This document shows positions 48,136-60,957 of a DNA stretch of 64,000 bases, piece by piece; position 1 is the stretch's first letter; every line of letters starts with the position of its first letter. The position numbers and the translations under genes were made by a program. The stretch lies in the NCBI RefSeq assembly GCF_032854445.1, contig NC_088303.1:15943501-16007500 (forward strand), written 5' to 3'. The notes beneath the pieces were generated by a model that did not search any database, was not told the origin of the DNA, and saw nothing but the letters and a program-made list of their open reading frames with translations. This DNA comes from Liolophura sinensis. Taxonomy: Eukaryota; Mollusca; Polyplacophora; Chitonida; Chitonidae.

Positions 48136-51100
48136 GGTTAAGGCAGGTATTCCTGGAACGCTCAGTCTCAGAGTGGCCTGACTGTCCGACCTAAGGACAC
48201 TGACCACTAATACAGACTTACAGATCTTATAGATGACCACAAGGACTGCAGTCTGGTTTCTGTGGTTAACCACGTCTGGAGGTCGAGGCCTGCCTGCTAC
48301 CCCCCCTCCGATGACCACTCAAAATGAAACTGTCCAGCCAAAGACTTTGTGCACATCCGTACAAAATACACCTAGTGTCCCTAATTGATCTCTACAAATG
48401 ACAGAGAAAAATTACTTTCCGTAACTCTGTCACCGGCCTGTCACAATTTTTTTCCGTTTGTGGATGTAGACGTAACAGGATGCCGTCACCGGGAAAGCTC
48501 CGTGTGTCATCCCATGGCCAGCCAACTCACCACCATGCGTTCATCGATTGGCAGAAGCTAACATCGGTATGCTAAAACACATTGCAGTGACAATCTATAA
48601 ATAGAGCCACCAAGGAGTAAGGAGCTGCTACCGTACTGCTAAAAGCCTTTTAGGAATTCCCACACACTGTAACTTCCAGACCAAGCCTTCGGTCAACTTT
48701 TTCGAGAACCTCTTCACCATAATGAACTAACGCGTTGATTGCCGGTGGCCATAAAACATCCAAAACAGCCTTGACAATGTGTCCAGCAATTAACTGATTG
48801 GATAATGAAAAAGAGACAGAAAGACTTTCTAAACTTCAAAGACAATGACAAAAAACATCCTTCAGAAAGTTTGATTATTTTCCTAAATTTCCTGTCTACT
48901 GACACCTGGGTGAAGTTTGCAAATCCTGCCAGGATGCTCAACTCCCAGTCAGGATCTTCTGGGTTGCACACTAATGTCCACCTTAAAATGTGATTTTCTA
49001 TAACCTTTGCTACATTCAAGTAGAAAAAGCTTTATTAAATTATCTTATTGGTGCTCAATGTACATACCCAATAATTTTACTACCTTAATACCTATAAACT
49101 ATATGTGCCTACCTTACTTTCAGCCAGTATATATTAGTGGTAAATTCCCTACATACATTTATTAAAGCTTGATCTGCACAACTTTGACTTAATACATTCA
49201 GAAAACATCTGGGGAATTAAACCTAATAGCTTCTGAACCAACCTTCCAACCTGGCAGATTTGTTAGTATTGACCTCAGCCAGGACATCTGACGACCAAAC
49301 AATTACACGTCAATACATTTTTACTATCACACTGGCTACCATTTAGATAGAGTTACTGATATCACAGACATTAAAATCACAATATGTAATGCTCCTAAAA
49401 TTAATTTCAAATCTGTCAATTCAGTTTTATTTGCACTAAATTGTGATCACTGAAGAATGTTCTGGTTTACTTAGGACTTTCAGCCGAATCATTTCTCAAC
49501 TTAAAGTGCTTCAGCAACTTTGCGACCTCCATGCCGACCTTGACAAATCCATCTTGGTTAAAGACCAGGAACCTGGTTATAGTTTGGCAATGGCAAACGT
49601 TAAAACCGCATTCATCAGGTCTCAGACAATTCCTATAAGGTCAAGACAACGACTTTATCACTGATCCAATCTTCACAGCACTTTATTGGTGACTTGTTAT
49701 CAAAATGCATTTACTCTTGAATCTCACCTAAAATGATTTCTGGTTGGAAGAAATGTTATAAACTGGAGGCATTTCCAAGAAAGTAATTCTTTGACCAACA
49801 TTTGATGTATAATTTCCTACACTCCTTCTTTTGTTTTTCTTCCTCAGACATTACGGGCTTAAAATCTCAAAATCACGAACTTCACATGAGAAAAAGGATT
49901 TGTTGAGAGAAAAAACAGTTTGGTAAAAAGTGAGACAATCAAGAATCAAGATGTTTTTAGAGGTTGTACACAATATTTTTTATCAATAACGTAATCTTAT
50001 AAATTGTCCACTTACAACACTGACCGTATACAAATTTGAATGTATTTTATTAACCATAAAAGAAATAAATAATAAAGTTAATAAATCAAGTGATCCACTT
50101 GCGTTACGCTTTCTTAAAACATAAACTAAGCTTGAGTCTTAACACTGACACTGGAAGTAATTAACACTGGATATAAGATGGTATTGCGAGGGGAAAACCA
50201 TCAGAGTGTTTGTGAACAACTTAATGAGTTTGGGCTTGATTTTGGAAGCAACATTTGTAGTATCAGGATTTGAGCTGTATGGATATAAAATCAACAGACA
50301 AGAGAAGAAAAAGAAAATTTGTTTTCCCTCCATTCTCCTTTCCAAGTTATAAATAAATGCTTTTAAGACACTGAATACACATGACACAACACTCATCGAG
50401 CAGTCTGTATTTCTTGCTTTTGCAATTGATGCCCCCTATTCTGGTGAGCTGTCAGGAAAATAGCTACAGCACAACAAAACAATAATAGACATAAATTTCT
50501 TCGAAAATGAACAAAACAGTACAGAACTCAAACTTGATCTAATGAAGCCGCATGCAAACTTCCAATTTTATATGACAAACCGTTTAGAAAAAAATAAGTT
50601 CTAAAACAGGACAAAACTGGCCAATAATTTGTTGAAAAAGGAAGAAATGGAACAGAACTAAACAAGACTTACATTTTGTCACAGTGACGCCATGCAGAAC
50701 ATTTGAATATGAAGAACCATTTTGATAATAAATCTTGAAAACTTTTTCTTATCTGGGGAAGGAGAGACAAAATTGCTTAAGTGATTGATATCAAACGTCA
50801 CATTGTACTAGCAGCACCCACATGATTTGAAATGCACACATGAAGAAAGTAAAAGATTACACTGTGATATGGGTTCAGAGAATCTAATCATCAACAATGA
50901 ACATACTCAACAGAATCTGATACCTTGGAAACAATGGGCTGTTGAAAAACACAATCACAAGGTTTTGAAGAGCCTAGGTGTAACATACATTTGTCCCTCG
51001 TGATAATGACCCTGCTAAACTTTCATACTGTCAAGCTTTTCGCAAAAAAACAAAAAACATACAAGCCCATCAAAAACGATGAATAAAACATTACTTTCAC

Positions 51101-53821
51101 AGCAGATGATAGCTGAAAAACAGCCAAGTTATTTCATTTCTCAGTTTGTCATGAGAGATTTCAGAGGATTCCGTATCAAATGTGATCATATCACACAAGC
51201 ACATTTATAAAACTCCACACTGAAAATGCTGGATTCCCTGAAAGGTAATTGCTTGGAAATATGCCGATCGAACCAACCATCATTAAATCGCACAAGAACT
51301 GTACGCGAGTTATGATCTTGACACAGACTCTCTGATGTATCCGGGCGAGAAAATGAATTTCTGAAAGCCTCAACTAGGCTATTATTTTGTAGGAGTTGGT
51401 CTGATATTCACAGGAAATTGATCACAACCCCCGAGAACTATACTGCTGTTTATAGACAGTGTCGGTATTAACCCTGGGATTATTGTCAAAGGGAGGTTTG
51501 ACAGCCTTCCTGAAAAATCAGCAATAATGGACCATGGGTGACAAGTTTGATCCCTATGAGGCAAACCCTTTTCTTTCTATCTCCTTTACTGGACATGGGG
51601 ACATACAACCAGTAAAACAAGTCTGACCACCGAACGCTTTGTCCACAATATTCCACCCAAGGCTGTCCACAAGATATCAGAGAAATCAGATTCCATTTCA
51701 AAGAGACACAGTTGCCACATCCCACTTAAACAGTCTGAAGTATACAGAAATGAAAAGTATGTTTTTGTGATGTTCCGAAAGCTAATTTTAAGCTTTCATA
51801 TTGGTTATTTGGAAAATTACGACCAAGCTGTAAATACTACACATACATGTATTCTTCCCTGACAAAGCAGCACAGCTGTCACATTTCAACGTTTTTACTT
51901 GAACAAACCTGTAATATCAATTAAGCTAAATTAAATTTCGACCATGATTATACTTTACCCTTTGCGTGTCGAATTTCAAAATGGCAATGTTTAAAAAAAT
52001 TCAGATCACATTCTGTGCAAAGGTGGAAAATGCTAAAATGATCACAATCCAGACACATGTAACACAAGAGAATTCCAACCTGCTCCTGGTTTTTAGTTTC
52101 TTTAATTACAGTTAGCAAGAAAAATAAATTTTTATTATGCATTAGAAGCAATTGCTATATCGAAATCCATTTCAAGCTATTTTTTAGGATGATTTCACCG
52201 ATTAACTGAGAAGGATCTAACCCATTATGCACATATGTACAATATATCACTTCATCTGAAAAGTTCATATATGTAACTGTCAACCACAGACCATCACAAA
52301 GCCCTGGTGAACATTCCTGGCCAAAACCCAAGGTGGATGCCAAGTAAAAGAACCCCATGGACCCAATTTCTACAGACAACAAGCCACAGTACTATCATTG
52401 TTGTCTGAAAGCCTGAACATAATCCATCAGTAGTCGGTAAATAGGAAATGCGCAGACATGAGTGTCTGCAGAGCCACCCTCCATGGTAAGTGTATCCCAG
52501 GACTCTCCAGAAAGTACAGTTACCAATTTCCAGCACAGAAACAAAAACCATTTAATTCTTACAGGCTCTGCATACGAGAAATCTAGATCACTATGAGCAT
52601 GTTATAAATGGTGTAAAATTGAATATAGTTCCAATTCCTTTGCTTGGTGTTCTCACACATCCTTGAAATTTTTTTGTTATGTTTAACCCAAACATGTTAT
52701 CTTTCAGTCTTTGATTTTTTTCCTTTTCTGCTTAATAAGAAATACAGATATTTCAAAGAAACAGACATTCGGAGAAAAATTTTTTAAAATATCAAAATGG
52801 CTTTAAAAAGTAATCTTGTTTGAACAGTACATGCCCAAACAAACATATTTTTAACGACAGCCTCAGGTAATTACAATATGACTCACAGGTAAATGGTTCA
52901 CAGGTAAAGCAAAGATGAAACTGTGTCCGAATCAGCAACACCTGCATCCACTGAAACATGGGAGCCCAATGTTTAAGAAGAAGACGGCTTCCATGAGGAC
53001 CATAAGATGCGTATAACCACAGGGAACTTTAGTTTTGAATCCCGAAATCTGATTTTTGCCATTTTTTAGATTCACATGTTTTGTTTTAAAGTAAAAAAAT
53101 ACTTTATTTTACATTGTTAAAGGTTTGATGGTTGCATCCCTTAAAACTTTTACATGCACTGAAGCCTTTCAAGCAGATGCTTTAAGGTACTGGATTTGGA
53201 TTAATTTTAGTGGATTCTCGAAAGTAAATCTAGGGGAATCCTTTTAAATTCTGGTAAAAAATGATGAAAATAAAGACCTGACCCATAATCATGATAATAA
53301 TTATGCACATAGTACTTCCATAGAGTAAGTTACAAGAAAGTCTACCCTAAAGTCAACGCTGAACTGACTTTAACTGAAGTAATAAAACAGTTACTTTACA
53401 AGACAAAAAGATATGGCAATAAAATTAAAATGTAACCACAAAAACCTAATACACCGGAAGCAATGCCTGTCACCGCAAAGTATAATGCCCAAGTTCAGAA
53501 TGAAGGAACAAATGTTGAAAATTTCATCTGGACCCATCTTACATAAGGTTATCCCACAACGGTCTTGATCCACTATATTTAACCATATGGCGTTCCAAAC
53601 ACAGTATCTTGTAACTAAAACATAATTCCATTCAATGCACAAATCTTTCATTTTCAAGAATCACCTTTTAAAGATTAGAGGAGTGCAAACATATATATAA
53701 TATATTCTGAACATCCAGGCAATTGACTAATTACTCTAGTGGTGTAAAATAAGATCATCAAGAAACAAAGTTCACTACAAACTTTCTGGAAACAATTAAA
53801 GCAGGGTTTCAAACAGGTTAC

Positions 53822-53898
53822 CTGTGATGATTTTCCTCAGTTTGCTTTTTCCTGGGAGACGGAGAAAGGGGAAGGTTTAGTGGGTCACCTTCCTCCAT
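53822..53898 (-). CDS. Possible alternative first exon A
   Basis: The ATG at 53898-53896 sits in a good context (gaaccATGG). It opens 25 codons, MEEGDPLNLPLSPSPRKKQ then TEENHH, ending AG at a donor CACAG/GTAACC. It leaves phase 2 and so joins exon 5 (37770) in frame without exons 1-4. The N-terminus is proline- and serine-rich and then basic. The region just upstream (about 53900-54360) is visibly richer in CpG and GC than the surrounding intron, as expected of a promoter. No TATA box was recognised. It could equally be the first exon of a shorter gene whose body is exons 5 onward. Confidence 0.45.
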
Positions 53899-54400
53899 GG
53901 TTCTCCAAGAACCCCTTGTGTCTGCGACAAAACTTGACGTAAACAGTTTCCGACAGACAAACGGTTCCTTTATAGGTAATAATGGAAAGTAGTAGATATT
54001 TCCAGTTCGGTAAATAGGCAGATATATAGATCTGGGAAATAAACGATGTCCAATAGAAAAGGGTTTTCCAGGAGACTGATCACCTGTAGCAAATTGGTCC
54101 GTGGCAAGCCAGCTATGAAGCCTAGCAACAGGACGATGTCAGGGGACAATACACGCCAGACAGTTTCCCTCCTGGAAGTTACTCAACAGTTAACGGCTTA
54201 CAAAAAGCCCAAAATAGCAGGAGGTAATGAAGAGAGTGGTCACAGAGGTTGTATACGAGTGACAAGAGGTATTTCCTCCGCAGCCCGTCATGCAGCCACC
54301 TGCTTCAGACAACAGCCTCACCTTAGCACGACCCACGTCAGCTCTGGCTAACGATCAGCCCAAACTGGACCGCTGACTTTTTTTTTGGGGGGGCTTTTTC
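53899..54400 (-). promoter_or_regulatory. Possible promoter region upstream of alternative first exon A
   Basis: This is a locally GC- and CpG-richer stretch immediately 5' of the ATG exon at 53898 on the minus strand. It has no recognisable repeat apart from a short T/G homopolymer run near 54378-54394. A promoter is inferred only from composition and position. No TATA box, initiator or transcript start is demonstrated. Confidence 0.25.
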
Positions 54401-56389
54401 AAGGAGTTGCCATTAAAGTCACATGGGTTGAGCATGTGGGAAGGGTAGATCTAGGGTTTCCAGTGTTGTACTGGTCTGTGATGAAAATTGTCCTCTTATA
54501 CCAACGCTATTACAGACCCTGGCAACCAAGGATACATGTGTATCAGGTCCTCACACAGGACATTTACATGTCAGGAACTACCTCAAGGCTACAACTGGCA
54601 CAAACAATTTCCAAAAATGCTTCCATTCCATATCATCACACATACACCTCAAATAAGTTCAAAGCATCATTTTCATATTTAAATGACCACTGCACATCTG
54701 GGATACCATGTGTACCTCAAAATGTTACTTAGTTCTTTGGTGTTTTCAAATTTGAATTTAACACAAGACTATCCCTTACTCTATTGAAAATTGAAATTTA
54801 TCCTGTTTACCACTGTATTAAAAATTCCTGCCAACACGGTCAACAAAATCCCCTGCTTTAAACAGATCCCTTTCACAGTCAACATCCATATGGACAAAAT
54901 GCTTATAAAAAATTCTCCATAAGCTCAACATAATGAGGTGAATTGATAATTTATGGAATAATTCCTAAATAAATTATCATATACACGGTAATTCATCAAA
55001 TTTTTGGAACACCTTGTCTGCTCGTTTTAGCCAGTGTACATGTAATTATAACATAGTTTCTCTTTTCTTCTGTGGTTAGTACATCTAATGAGCAACAGAC
55101 TCGACAAAGGATTGTCATTTTTTTCATTCAGCACTATCAATATCTGTCCTAAAAAATTGGAAAAATATGAAGATTTGTTCTTTCTTGGACTGTGTGAATG
55201 TCAGCTGCACTCTACGTACAGATGTTAAACTTATGCCAAATCAAGGTCTACCCGTATTGAATGCCGGAGTTCAGAGCTGTAATAATTTACCAATGAGATT
55301 GATTTCTATTAAGTACCACCCTATAAGCTATGACCTTATCACAGTAGGTACCGGACAAGGTATTGGAGTATCCCCAAATGTAGACTCTGTCGCCCTGCTT
55401 TGCCTACGCACAAACCTGAATCACTGTCCAATAAACTAAACACTCTTTAAGTCGGGCGTAAAATACCAATCCAACAAATAACTGAATAAGCGCTTAAGGA
55501 AAGTTTCTTGTCAAGTCAGCACAATTCTTCACTTAACTGACATAACATATCCAGCGTGTATAAGACTGTATCATATACATTTAACAGGATATATTCAGGA
55601 AAGGATTCAAAACACAGCCCTTTAACAGAGTTTAACATACTCTGCTATATTTTCTTGTTAGTCTGCCAAATTAGAAACAGCCGTGTGCTTGCATGCTCAC
55701 TGCGGCAAACTTAAGCACTTCACCTCTATAGGTTACGTCAGAAAAAAAATCAATACCACAGCAGAAAAAAGGCCCTTCCTGTTTTGTAATCTGGAAATAA
55801 CATATTTTGGCCCACGGTGAAAAATTTGGATCACCAAGGGAGGAAATAGGCGAGATTTGGGGACCTAACCTGTTTTTTCCGGAGACATGAAAAATGAGAA
55901 ACTGCTGGAGGGCTGGAGTTTGATGTGGAGTTATTACTATGAGAAAGGCCACGTATAGTTGAGATAAAGCGACCAAGATGTCACACGGAGGGCTTAGACT
56001 TTCTAATAAATATCTCAAACCTCTGCTGGAAACATGCGATAAGACCTTATAGAACAAGTCAATTACAGAATTACAGTCTGACGGACTGATTTTCCCCTCT
56101 CACATCTCGACTCATTTCCAAAAGAACAAATCCAATCTACAACAGAAATTAATGTAGCATGGAGGTCAATATTTCAACCCAATTCGCCTCGGCCTTTCCA
56201 CCCTGCCTTAATATGGCCGCCCGCTGACCCTGTCCACGAAATGCAAGTTGGCCAATCGAATTATGTAAGCCTTACGCTTATTCAGGCGTAAGCCAAAATT
56301 CTGTTCATTACCAGCATCTTGTTATCGAAGCTATACAGGTCCCACTACAACAGGAAATTGCATGTTCATGAAACAGAACCTCTCCTCAC

Positions 56390-56420
56390 CTCAGCTTTTC
56401 CTGACAAATCAGACACATAG
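56390..56420 (-). CDS. Exon 4, 31-base exon
   Basis: A small exon with acceptor gctacatgttccatcag and donor CTGAG/GTGAGG. It enters in phase 1 and leaves in phase 2. It encodes A-MCLICQEKL, including a CxxC pair, followed by a split Arg completed by exon 5. Very short exons are easy to imagine by chance. The case rests on the two good splice sites and on being the only phase 1 to phase 2 connector I found between exon 3 and exon 5. Confidence 0.42.
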
Positions 56421-56654
56421 CTGATGGAACATGTAGCCTAAAACCCTGATCAATCCATCCATCAGACTACATCAGAAATCTGATGGGAATCTGAAATTTA
56501 TGGAATGCAGGCATTTTTACTAAATTTACATAAGTACCACTTCATGTACTAATTTACCCAAGAACATGCAATTATAGGTTCTCTCTGGGAAATTGTTTAT
56601 TTCACTGTTGTTTTAGGCCAGTTAGGGATTTCTCTTTGGGAAATTGTTTACCCT

Positions 56655-56830
56655 GATTCTTCAACCATTTCAACCACCTCTGCAACCAAGACTTTCTGAC
56701 AGAAGTATGGGGTGTGCAGAAACAATTTGCTCCCTTTTAAGCAACTTATATGTTTAGTGACACAAGTAAATCATTTCAGAGTTATTTTGATAATAATACT
56801 GTGCATAATTTCCAGTGAATAAAGTGCTAC
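56655..56830 (+). repeat. Dispersed repeat, copy 2
   Basis: Partner of 5640-5800 (ttcttcaaccatttcaacca cctctgcaaccaagactttc ... tagtgacacaagtaaatcat ... ttgataataatactgtgca). Just upstream, at 56612-56634, ttttaggccagttagggatt tc resembles the MITE terminal repeat, so a MITE end may abut it. Confidence 0.6.
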
Positions 56831-57672
56831 CCTTCCCCCTGGAAAGTATACTAAAAATGTACGAAAAGTCATTAAATTTTAAATTCTTTACCTAACTGTA
56901 TTTTCAACAATCCAACCATTTCAAATAGCTTAGTCACAAAAGGCAGTTAAAGCAGGATGTAAAGGCTGATGTACTTTCTTGATTTAAGTCCATTAAACAA
57001 CAACTTGACATCAGAGTTCCATAAACATACACAAAAAAATGCTGGACTTATAACCACAAATCATCAAAACATTTCTACACATGTACACCTTTCATTATTG
57101 TTTTCTTCTTTCTTTCTTTGCCTTTAGGTTATTTCCTTTAATCTGGTTTCCAGTTTTCTTTTTTCCTTTATATTTACTCATCAATTCTTTTATAGACCAA
57201 TAAAAAATAAGACAGGAAGAAGTTTTCCCTAAACAACTTCCTTCATTTACACACACACAGCAGCATACTTTGAAGGCCTGACATAGAAAACCACATATAA
57301 GAACATGTTGACACTGTATGAGGGAGAGAATTTTACATATATCACTGACGGACTACGTATATTTATTAATCATTTGGACACTGTACTAATGGCATCCCCT
57401 TTTTTCAAACCAAAGTGCTTGGTGTAAATCCCGGCCCATCACACGGTGCCTAACCAAACAATCAACACCATGTGTTCAAAACAATTGAACACATTTAAGC
57501 CGCAGCTTATCAGAAATGCAATTTTAGCGTGTTTGGCTACAGACTGAGGGACTAATTAGCAAAAATCATACTTAAATCAAGGACCCAATGAGGGCACGTA
57601 TTAAAATTAATGATGCAGGTGCTTGAAAATATATGCATAAGGCATGGTACAGGTGGAACTGTTTAACTTTAC

Positions 57673-57762
57673 CTGTGAAATCGCATAAGTAACTAAAATG
57701 TTCAGGTATGATAACAGGGGAGGCTTTAGAGTGAATAGTAATCTCATTGTACAAAAAAGCTT
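57673..57762 (-). CDS. Exon 3
   Basis: This 90-base exon is phase 1 in and phase 1 out. It reads AFLYNEITIHSKASPVIIPE then HFSYLCDFT. The acceptor is tactactggttgacccag; the donor is ACAG/GTAAAG. The first two bases complete a Glu codon after exon 2, giving ...SEEKIK-E-AFLYNEI. It competes with the stop-containing exon at 58560 for the same upstream phase. The peptide has mixed charge, polar and beta-prone residues and no sign of low complexity. Family unknown. Confidence 0.5.
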
Positions 57763-57949
57763 CTGGGTCAACCAGTAGTATGTTTCTTAAAGATATGGTT
57801 AAGGGTCAAAACGAAACTCTTACATTTTCACGCTGGTACCCTGTACCAGCATTTGCTCTAAAATGTTTTGTATATACATCACCAAAGGATCAAATACTCC
57901 ATTTACAAATATGGTCAATTGAAAAAACATTTTGACAGGTAAGGCCACA

Positions 57950-58040
57950 CCTTATTTATTTATTTATCTTATTAGAGTTTTACAGTGTACTCAAGAATAC
58001 TTCACTTATACAGCGGAGGGAGGATGCAGGGCACAGGCCT
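57950..58040 (-). repeat. SINE family 1, 3' end
   Basis: ttatttatttatcttattag agttttacagtgtactcaag aatacttcacttatacagcg matches the family 3' end in reverse. It is truncated within about 80 bases and lies between exon 3 and the alternative terminal exon. Confidence 0.65.
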
Positions 58041-58471
58041 GAAAGGAAATCTCACCAATTTCAACTTATAATTATGTTTTACTGCCAGAACGAATCTTTT
58101 TTCAATATTCGGTGAAGGCGTAAAAATAAAACTGAAAAATCATCTAATTTATATCAAAATCTGGATCGGAAATTCCTGAAAAACAGTAAAATCTTAAATT
58201 CAGGATAAACTAAAAAGCTAGATTTTCGATATTATTTTTATTTAAGTTTTGGATTTTTTTTTTGAGTCGCCCAATCTGTGAAAACCAATATAAAATTGGT
58301 GTCACTTAAAAGATGAAAAAATAAATAACTAAAACTGCTGTTAGTCTTTAGGTTTCAGATCATTACGCATCTTGCAAACAAAATTTAATGCATATATTCA
58401 TATATGTACAACAATAAACAATTATAATTGTGTAAGAGAAAGAGGTCATCACTGATGTCCAGAACTCTTCT

Positions 58472-58560
58472 TCATTGCATCCCTCCACATATATAATTCA
58501 ACAGCACACAGCATACTAACCATACTACAAAAAAGATAGACAAGAGTTGTCTCCCATCTT
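58472..58560 (-). CDS. Alternative terminal exon with second hydrophobic segment
   Basis: The acceptor is very good (gtcttttgtctgtgcag). In the phase left by exon 2 the exon reads E, DGRQLLSIFFVVWLVCCVLL, NYICGGMQ and a TGA stop at 58472-58474. Joined to exons 1 and 2 it gives a complete 96-residue protein with two hydrophobic segments separated by a charged loop. An ATTAAA poly(A)-signal variant lies on the minus strand near 58386-58391, a short distance past the stop. A different frame of the same exon is also open to 58449 (...MWRDAMKKSSGHQ), but it would need a phase-2 upstream exon. Alternatives: a separate three-exon membrane-protein gene, or an alternative 3' end of the long gene. Confidence 0.5.
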
Positions 58561-60723
58561 CTGCACAGACAAAAGACTGTCATTACACAGGTAAGTATAT
58601 TTAACATTGCCTGGAACTTGAAACCTGCAGAAACTGTACTGTCCAACGAAACATTATCCCATCATAATAATATCATAAATACATCTTATTCATCATAATT
58701 CGTGACCTTTAACCTGGCCATGTGTAGTGAAGAAAATAATTGATATTGCTAATAAGATATAGTGTGGTGACTTCATGGCCTTATATCTTTTTCATGCCTT
58801 TTTTTTTTTTTTTAACTTTTGCATGCTTTCTTAATCAAAATCCCCATCAAATGAAATGGTTCTATCATCCATCACGCTCAGTGTATGGCCACGCGACTAA
58901 AATTCTAACAATTTAAATTCAATTCCGTCTAAATGGAAAAATTGTTTCTACATGAAAAATGAACACCACTGATAGTAACTTTTGGCATTCTATTCGACTA
59001 AACTTCAATTTGAATCCACATTTTCACATTTTAACGTGATGGCGTAAAGCACTCAAGGATTGCTGGAGTCCCCTATTATCATGTTAGTTTGTCAAGTGCC
59101 TTGTCAAGGGCAGAGGTTCTCGTCAGGGTGTGCTCACTTTCCTCCACCATTAAACTTAACTTCACCTGTGCCAGTGAAAATTCTGGAGTGCATTTATTTA
59201 CACTTATTTAGTTGACCAGCATTTTATGTCACTATAGATTTTTTCTCACTTTTAAGAAGGCATGTCACAGCTGGTTTAAGATTAAACTGGAGAGCTTGAT
59301 GCAAGCCACCACCCATCGTTAAGTACCTCAAACACCTCCCGACTTCCGCTGATTCCTCAAGCTTTTCTCATCGATTTTGAAGACAAAGCTACACTGGTTG
59401 GATTCGCCAGATTCAGGGCTTCACAAAAAGTATAATTTTATCAGTGAACGCAGCATTATGTTTTCAGAATATGCTTGAATAAACACCTTGCAAACTGGCG
59501 AACAGGTTGAAGGATTACAGCTGCCAGGCCTGGATATTCCATGAACATACAATCTCACTGGTCATGAGAATGACATAAAAGAGCACCAGTAAATGAGGAC
59601 AGGTAAATAATGAAATAAAATAATTAACTGGCATGCACTGCCAATGTTCAAAGCTTTTTATGATGCATAAAATCCATCACAAACAGATATACAAAAAACC
59701 GTCTCAGGGTTTAAAAACTGTAAAGCAAATCTCAACTACAGGTGCATGTACAGGTAAACTTCATGGCTGTATAATGGGTGGGTCCAGGGTCAGCGGTTTG
59801 TAAATGTTCCATTTATACATGAGGTTTTGTTTAATTCATGTTACAGCTGAACCTGTATAATGCACCAAATCACAGTTTGGTTAATTTTCCACTGCAGGTA
59901 GTGAAGCTTGAAACTGAGATGTGAGCTTATGACATAAAACACATTCCTGCAAATAATTAAAGAGACATATCTTAATGAGCAATTAATCAATTAGTTAACA
60001 CACCCAGCCTATTTGTCAGTGCCAGGATAAATCATCAGCTAGTAATATGAATGACAACGCCAAAGAGCTCAGGGTAAACCACCAACCTTTGGCAAGTTAC
60101 TGACAAGCTTTTCCCGCCCAGCTATGCACATGCACCATGCTGCTGGAAGACAAATAGTCTTCAACTGGTATGACTTCGCTCATGGCCGCATGTGTGTTGT
60201 GAACTGGTTACTGACCACCAAATCTCCATTAACAGCTAATGTGAGAGAATGCACCAATTTTTGTATCCATGACCAGGTTTGAATTTGCACCTTGTGTGTT
60301 TCGGCAAATGAAAGACAAGCACCTTCACGCACTCAACATTTTTCTATACAATTATCCTGAGAACAATAAATGCTGGTATTAAAAACGTAATCTTGTTCAA
60401 AAAAGTAAAGGAACGCGTAAGTTTTTAGAACGAAAGTTATGTGGTAAAGGATACATACATGTACCTTTGGAATCAACTTTTTTTTTTGTCTGTTATATAT
60501 AGAACACTTAGGACTAATTGCAAATCTGATTTACATACTGCACGTTATTCTCACTATTCATGGAACAATGTAATCATGTTTAAAATTTTATTAGCAAACT
60601 CCTCCTGATTAATGTCTAATTAGTAGCCGGCATGAAGTCAAGATAACAGATCAACACCATACTAAAGTGTATGGAAATTCATATTGCTCCAGGTGTGATA
60701 ATTATATTCTTTTCATGTCATAC
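58561..60723. other. Intron downstream of exon 2
   Basis: Nothing recognised except a T run near 58799 and a 33-base match between 59371-59403 and 61973-62005 (cgattttgaagacaaagcta versus tgattttggagacaaaactg). Confidence 0.4.
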
Positions 60724-60836
60724 CTTTTATTTTTTCTTCTGATCTTATTGCCTGATCTCTTCTGAGCACATGAATGCATAATGTAAGAAGAACAATTCGA
60801 ACAATGTAACATAAATAAGCACAAATTATCCAATGG
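60724..60836 (-). CDS. Exon 2, hydrophobic segment plus charged tail
   Basis: This exon is 113 bases, entering in phase 2 and leaving in phase 1. The split glycine codon is followed by HWIICAYLCYIVRIVLLTLC, then IHVLRRDQAIRSEEKIK. About 24 residues are hydrophobic enough for a membrane helix, with one internal Arg, and the end is a charged helix-like stretch. The donor is AAAG/GTATGA. The acceptor (gatgttgtag) falls at the edge of a 31-bp tandem repeat, each copy of which carries the same acceptor-like string. Two downstream exons begin with AA and fit phase 1: 58560 (stop-containing) and 57762 (open). So exon 2 may be a branch point for alternative splicing, or the last shared exon of two models. 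Confidence 0.6.
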
Positions 60837-60957
60837 CTACAACATCCCCGGGAGAGGACTTCACTGGCTACAACATCCCCGGGAGAGGATTTCACTGGCT
60901 ACAACATCTCCTCGATAGGACTTCATTGGCTACAACATCCCCTGGAGAGGATTTCAG
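60834..60957. repeat. 31-bp tandem repeat, four copies, at exon 2 acceptor
   Basis: Unit tggctacaacatccccggga gaggacttcac, starts 60834, 60865, 60896 and 60927. On the gene strand each copy reads gtgaagtcctctcccgggga tgttgtagcca, which is a pyrimidine tract plus an AG. The copy nearest the exon supplies the exon 2 acceptor. Confidence 0.9.

Larger units (their letters stand above)
37771..56389. other. Large intron between exons 4 and 5
   Basis: About 18.6 kb, carrying both foldback elements, MITE copy 2 and the two possible alternative first exons. The stretches 42443-43927, 45119-48103 and 48136-53821 show no convincing gene. 51951-52085 (minus) has a Cys/His-rich frame that does not fit the chain. 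Confidence 0.5.

Noticed and set aside
51951-52085. Cys/His-rich minus-strand frame (CYMCLDC...HLCTEC...KHC) resembling a zinc finger
   Set aside because: Cysteine spacing does not match ZZ or B-box patterns, the acceptor is poor, and the phase (0 in, 1 out) does not fit between exons 4 and 5.
55671-56057. 128-codon minus-strand ORF
   Set aside because: No flanking splice sites fit the exon chain and I recognise no motif; remains possible as 5' exon sequence but unsupported.
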